From NCBI RefSeq assembly GCF_034044635.1, contig NZ_JAXCLX010000003.1:479789-543788 (forward strand): a stretch of DNA of 64,000 bases. The letters run 5' to 3'. How positions within the stretch are numbered: the stretch's first letter is position 1; every line of letters begins with the position of its first letter. The notes beneath the pieces were generated by a model. That model was not told where the DNA came from. It saw only the letters and a list, made by a program, of their open reading frames with translations, and searched no databases. Below, in pieces: positions 61,485-64,000 of this stretch. The stretch is from Dongia rigui. GTDB lineage: Bacteria > Pseudomonadota > Alphaproteobacteria > Dongiales > Dongiaceae. The translations under genes were made by a program, and so were the position numbers.

Positions 61485-62225
61485 TCAGGCCGCGCGCGCT
61501 TGCCGCCGTGCCTTCACCAGTTCCGCCCAGCGGCCGCCGACGACGCGGCAGAACTCATTGGCATCGCGGGCATGGGTCTTGAACTCACTCCGCGCGCGGT
61601 CGATGGCGCGTCTGCCCTCTTCCTCGCCCAGCTTCCCGATGATGACGTGGTTGAAATCCTCGATCCAGCTCGTGGCGTGGTCGAGGGAGACCTCGAAATG
61701 GCATTGGAAGCCATAGGTCGTGTCGCCATAGCGGAATGCCTGGTTCGCGGTGGTGGCGCCCGTCATCAGGCGCACGGCACCTTCGGGCAGACCGAAGGTG
61801 TCTTCATGCCATTGCATGATGTGATGGCGCGTGCCGATGCCGGCCAGCAGCGGATCGCTTTTCCCCTCTGCCGTGATGTCGATCGGCAGATAGCCGTATT
61901 CGAAGAAGTCGTTGACCCGCACCTTGGCCCCGAAGCTGCGGGCCAGCAACTGGCCACCCAGGCACAGCCCCAGCAGCGGCTTGCCTTCGTCATGGAAGGC
62001 CTGCAACAGCGCGCAGGTCGGCACGAAGGCCGGGTAGTCCTTGTCGTTATGGGCATGCTGTGGCCCACCCAGGATCACGGCACCATCATAGCCCGCCGGC
62101 GTTTCCGGCAGATCCACGCCATGATGTGGCTGCACCGTCACCAATTCCGCGCCGTTGGCCCTGAGATGTTCGCCCAGCAGCGAGACATGGGAGGTCGGTT
62201 CATTCTGGATCACCAGGACGCGCAT
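61485..62225 (-). CDS. Class I glutamine amidotransferase-like protein
   Basis: A 246-residue GATase1 domain protein resembling the amidotransferase domain of GMP synthase. Nucleophile Cys in LLGLCLGGQLLARSFGA; His in YGFQCHFEVSL, where the usual catalytic His-x-Glu appears as HFE; N-terminal RVLVIQNEPTSHVSLLGEHL. Stand-alone members include gamma-glutamyl-polyamine or peptide hydrolases. The substrate is unknown. ATG 62225 is chosen by homology. Confidence 0.87.
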   Translation of the reverse strand: MRVLVIQNEPTSHVSLLGEHLRANGAELVTVQPHHGVDLPETPAGYDGAVILGGPQHAHNDKDYPAFVPTCALLQAFHDEGKPLLGLCLGGQLLARSFGAKVRVNDFFEYGYLPIDITAEGKSDPLLAGIGTRHHIMQWHEDTFGLPEGAVRLMTGATTANQAFRYGDTTYGFQCHFEVSLDHATSWIEDFNHVIIGKLGEEEGRRAIDRARSEFKTHARDANEFCRVVGGRWAELVKARRQARAA

Positions 62226-62352
62226 GCGGCAGGAACTCCTCTTGGCCAAATCATGGAGCGGATCATGCGGTCTCGCAGGACCTGTGACAAGCGAAGGGCA
62301 ATGCGCCACGCGCATGACGGCCCCGCCCATGCAGCACGTTCAGGCGGCGTAC

Positions 62353-63222
62353 TTAATGCTGCAGATGCGCACCCGGGAAGAGGCGCCGCGCCAGCCCGCC
62401 GATGCGGCCGAAGATGACTGAGGCGAGATAGACCAGTCCGGCCACCAGCACGATGGCTGGTCCGGGCGGCAGATCGGCATGGTAGGAGCCAAGCAGGCCG
62501 ACAACGCCCGCGACCAGCGCGATGCCGCTTGAAAGCGCGATCATGCCGGCGACCGATCCCGCCCAGAAACGCGCGGCGGCAGCGGGCAGGATCATGAGGC
62601 CCACGGCCATCAAGGTGCCGAGCGCCTGGATGGCCGCCACCAGGTTGACGGCGATGAGGACAAGGAAGGCCATATGCGCGGCGGCACCCCGCCCGCCCAC
62701 GGCGCGCAGGAACATGGGGTCGAAGCATTCAACGACCAGCGTGCGGTAGATGACGGCAAAGACGACCAGCGACAGCACCGCGACCACCACGACCAGGACC
62801 AGCGCATCGCCACCGATCGACAGCAGCGAGCCGAACAGGATGTGCAGCAGATCCCGTGTGTTGCCGCGCAAGGAAACGATCAGCACGCCGCTTGCGAGAG
62901 AGACGAGATAGAGTGCCGCGAGACTGGTGTCTTCCTTCAGCGCGGTGAGACGCGCGATGGCGCCGGAAAGCAGCGCCACGGCCAGGCAAGCCACCAGCCC
63001 GCCGACACTCATTGCCCAGAGATCCAGCCCGAACAGGAAGAAGCCGATGGCGACGCCTGGCAAAATGGCATGGGCCAGCGCGTCGCCCATCAGGCTCATG
63101 CGGCGCAACTGCAGGAAGACGCCCAAAGGCCCGGCCACCAGCGACACGGCAATGACCGCCACCAGCGCGCGGCGCATGAAGGCGAAGTCGACAAACGGCG
63201 TCAGGAGAAGTTCGGTCAGCAT
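62353..63222 (-). CDS. Zinc/manganese-type ABC transporter permease (ABC-3 family, AztB/ZnuB-like)
   Basis: A 289-residue inner-membrane subunit with about eight helices. Family marks: FAFMRRALVAVIAVSLVAGP, LQLRRMSLMGDALAHAILPG (the ATPase-docking loop), and GTLMAVGLMILPAAAARFWA. It forms a homodimeric channel for Zn or Mn. The ATPase gene lies 8 bp upstream on the same strand. No binding protein is visible in the window; it should lie further right or elsewhere. Confidence 0.92.
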   Translation of the reverse strand: MLTELLLTPFVDFAFMRRALVAVIAVSLVAGPLGVFLQLRRMSLMGDALAHAILPGVAIGFFLFGLDLWAMSVGGLVACLAVALLSGAIARLTALKEDTSLAALYLVSLASGVLIVSLRGNTRDLLHILFGSLLSIGGDALVLVVVVAVLSLVVFAVIYRTLVVECFDPMFLRAVGGRGAAAHMAFLVLIAVNLVAAIQALGTLMAVGLMILPAAAARFWAGSVAGMIALSSGIALVAGVVGLLGSYHADLPPGPAIVLVAGLVYLASVIFGRIGGLARRLFPGAHLQH

Positions 63223-63230
63223 GGTCGGCG

Positions 63231-64000
63231 TCAGGCGGCGCAGATTTCGGCCGGCATCACCCAGCTTTCGGCGGCGATGCGTGCCTTAGCCAGATTGTCG
63301 GGGCTCAACACGGCCGGCGTCTCGCCCCAAGCCACCGGCTCCCGCGCCAGCAACAGGCAATGCGGAAAGTGCCGGCGCACGAAGTCGAGGTCATGAAGTG
63401 CTGCGATCACCGTGCGGCCGTCGCGGTGCCAGCTCTCGATGAGCGCCATCAGATCGGCGATGGTGCGCTGGTCGACAGCATTGAACGGCTCATCGAGCAG
63501 GATGAGCGCCGCGTCGGCAGCGATCAGCCGCGCAAACAGCACACGCTGAAACTGCCCGACCGAAAGGCTGGCAATCGGCCGCGCATCGAAACCGGCGAGC
63601 CCCACTTGGGCGAGTGCCGCCGAGGAGGCCGCGCGCATCGCTGGCGTCAGCCGGCCAAAGGCGCCGATCTTGCGCCAATGACCGAGATCGACCACCTCGC
63701 GCACCGACATGGGGAAACTGCGATCCACATCCGTCACCTGCGGCAGGAAAGCCAGCTTGTCGCGCGCCGCAATCGAGATTTCGCCGCCGTTCAAGGGCAG
63801 CAGACCGACGATGGCTTTCAGCAGGGTGCTCTTGCCGGCGCCATTGGGGCCGACCAGGGCGGTGAGGCTGCCCTTGGCGAAACTGCCGCTCAAATGATGG
63901 ATCGCCGGATGCCGCTGATAGGCGACGGTGACGTTTTCCAGGCGGATGGCTGGATCGACACTTTGGGGTCCATGGAAATGAACCCCATGCTCATGGGCCT
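63231..64000 (-). CDS. Zinc-type ABC transporter ATP-binding protein (AztA/ZnuC-like), 5' end outside window
   Basis: The frame is open from the stop at 63231 to the window edge, giving at least 256 residues. A TTG at 63893 is not the real start because coding sequence continues upstream: AIRLENVTVAYQRHPAIHHL, the normal N-terminal strand of the family, preceded by a His-rich stretch (AHEHGVHFHGP). Walker A VGPNGAGKSTLLKAIVG, ABC signature LSVGQFQRVLFARLIAA, Walker B LILLDEPFNAVD, switch His in IAALHDLDFV. The RHPAIHHL start resembles the AztA zinc importer group. Confidence 0.9.
   Translation of the reverse strand, partial: AHEHGVHFHGPQSVDPAIRLENVTVAYQRHPAIHHLSGSFAKGSLTALVGPNGAGKSTLLKAIVGLLPLNGGEISIAARDKLAFLPQVTDVDRSFPMSVREVVDLGHWRKIGAFGRLTPAMRAASSAALAQVGLAGFDARPIASLSVGQFQRVLFARLIAADAALILLDEPFNAVDQRTIADLMALIESWHRDGRTVIAALHDLDFVRRHFPHCLLLAREPVAWGETPAVLSPDNLAKARIAAESWVMPAEICAA

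Overview
The window is GC-rich, densely packed chromosomal DNA, most likely from an alphaproteobacterium and plausibly from the Rhodospirillales. The main grounds are a ppx/gppA - rlmE - guaB - rsmB housekeeping run, many sugar-type ABC operons under DeoR, LysR and GntR(FCD) regulators, and RTX surface proteins beside GDP-fucose synthesis. The taxonomic call is an inference from gene content and style; no rRNA is present.

Layout. (1) 1-16 kb, cell surface: the start of a 52-residue tandem-repeat protein (runs off the left edge), gmd-fcl-phosphomannomutase for GDP-L-fucose, a two-domain methyltransferase, an OmpR-type regulator with a soluble hybrid histidine kinase, and a 1690-residue RTX protein with a type I secretion-like C-terminus. 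(2) 14.4-22.8 kb: a carbohydrate or polyol operon (SDR, MalG-like permease, binding protein, MalF-like permease, UgpC-like ATPase, BtpA-family protein, FGGY kinase), read away from a DeoR regulator, with repeated TTTCGATCATT operators between them. (3) 22.8-29.2 kb: CitE-like lyase, MaoC/HTD2-like hydratase, acyl-CoA dehydrogenase, MmgE/PrpD protein, CaiB/BaiF CoA-transferase and LysR. This matches the gene set of bacterial itaconate degradation (CoA activation, hydration to citramalyl-CoA, cleavage to pyruvate and acetyl-CoA). (4) 29.3-38.8 kb: an RbsABC-type transport operon with Zn-alcohol dehydrogenase and aldehyde dehydrogenase. One permease is fused to a strictosidine-synthase/SMP-30-like beta-propeller, and a second propeller that lacks apparent metal ligands is encoded next to it.

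(5) 38.8-51.9 kb: a gene-poor, degenerate stretch, then a possible 12-kb island bounded by a copy of the tRNA-Gln 3' end (39743-39762), the intact tRNA-Gln(CUG) (51810-51883), and 63-bp direct repeats about 81% identical. It carries an SMP-30 pseudogene, an intact SMP-30 lactonase, a BKACE (DUF849) enzyme, a 3-hydroxyacyl-CoA-dehydrogenase-fold enzyme, an SDR, a permease made of two fused RbsC units, an RbsA-type ATPase, a cupin, a binding protein and a divergent GntR regulator. Together they suggest uptake, lactone opening, 3-oxidation and acetyl-CoA-dependent beta-keto-acid cleavage of a sugar-derived acid, similar in logic to the oxidative 2-deoxyribonate route. (6) 52-56.8 kb: GntR(FCD) with a DHDPS-family aldolase/lyase, Ppx/GppA, RlmE, nucleoside hydrolase. 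(7) 56.9-64 kb: guaB, a REP-like compound palindrome, RsmB, an EamA transporter, a small secreted protein, a class I amidotransferase, and a zinc-type ABC permease and ATPase (the ATPase runs off the right edge).

The most original observations are the permease-propeller fusion with its ligand-less partner, the double permease, the BKACE sugar-acid cluster within a possible tRNA-Gln island, and the SMP-30 pseudogene whose only lesions are two in-frame stops. No integrase, CRISPR array, rRNA or intact insertion sequence was recognised.
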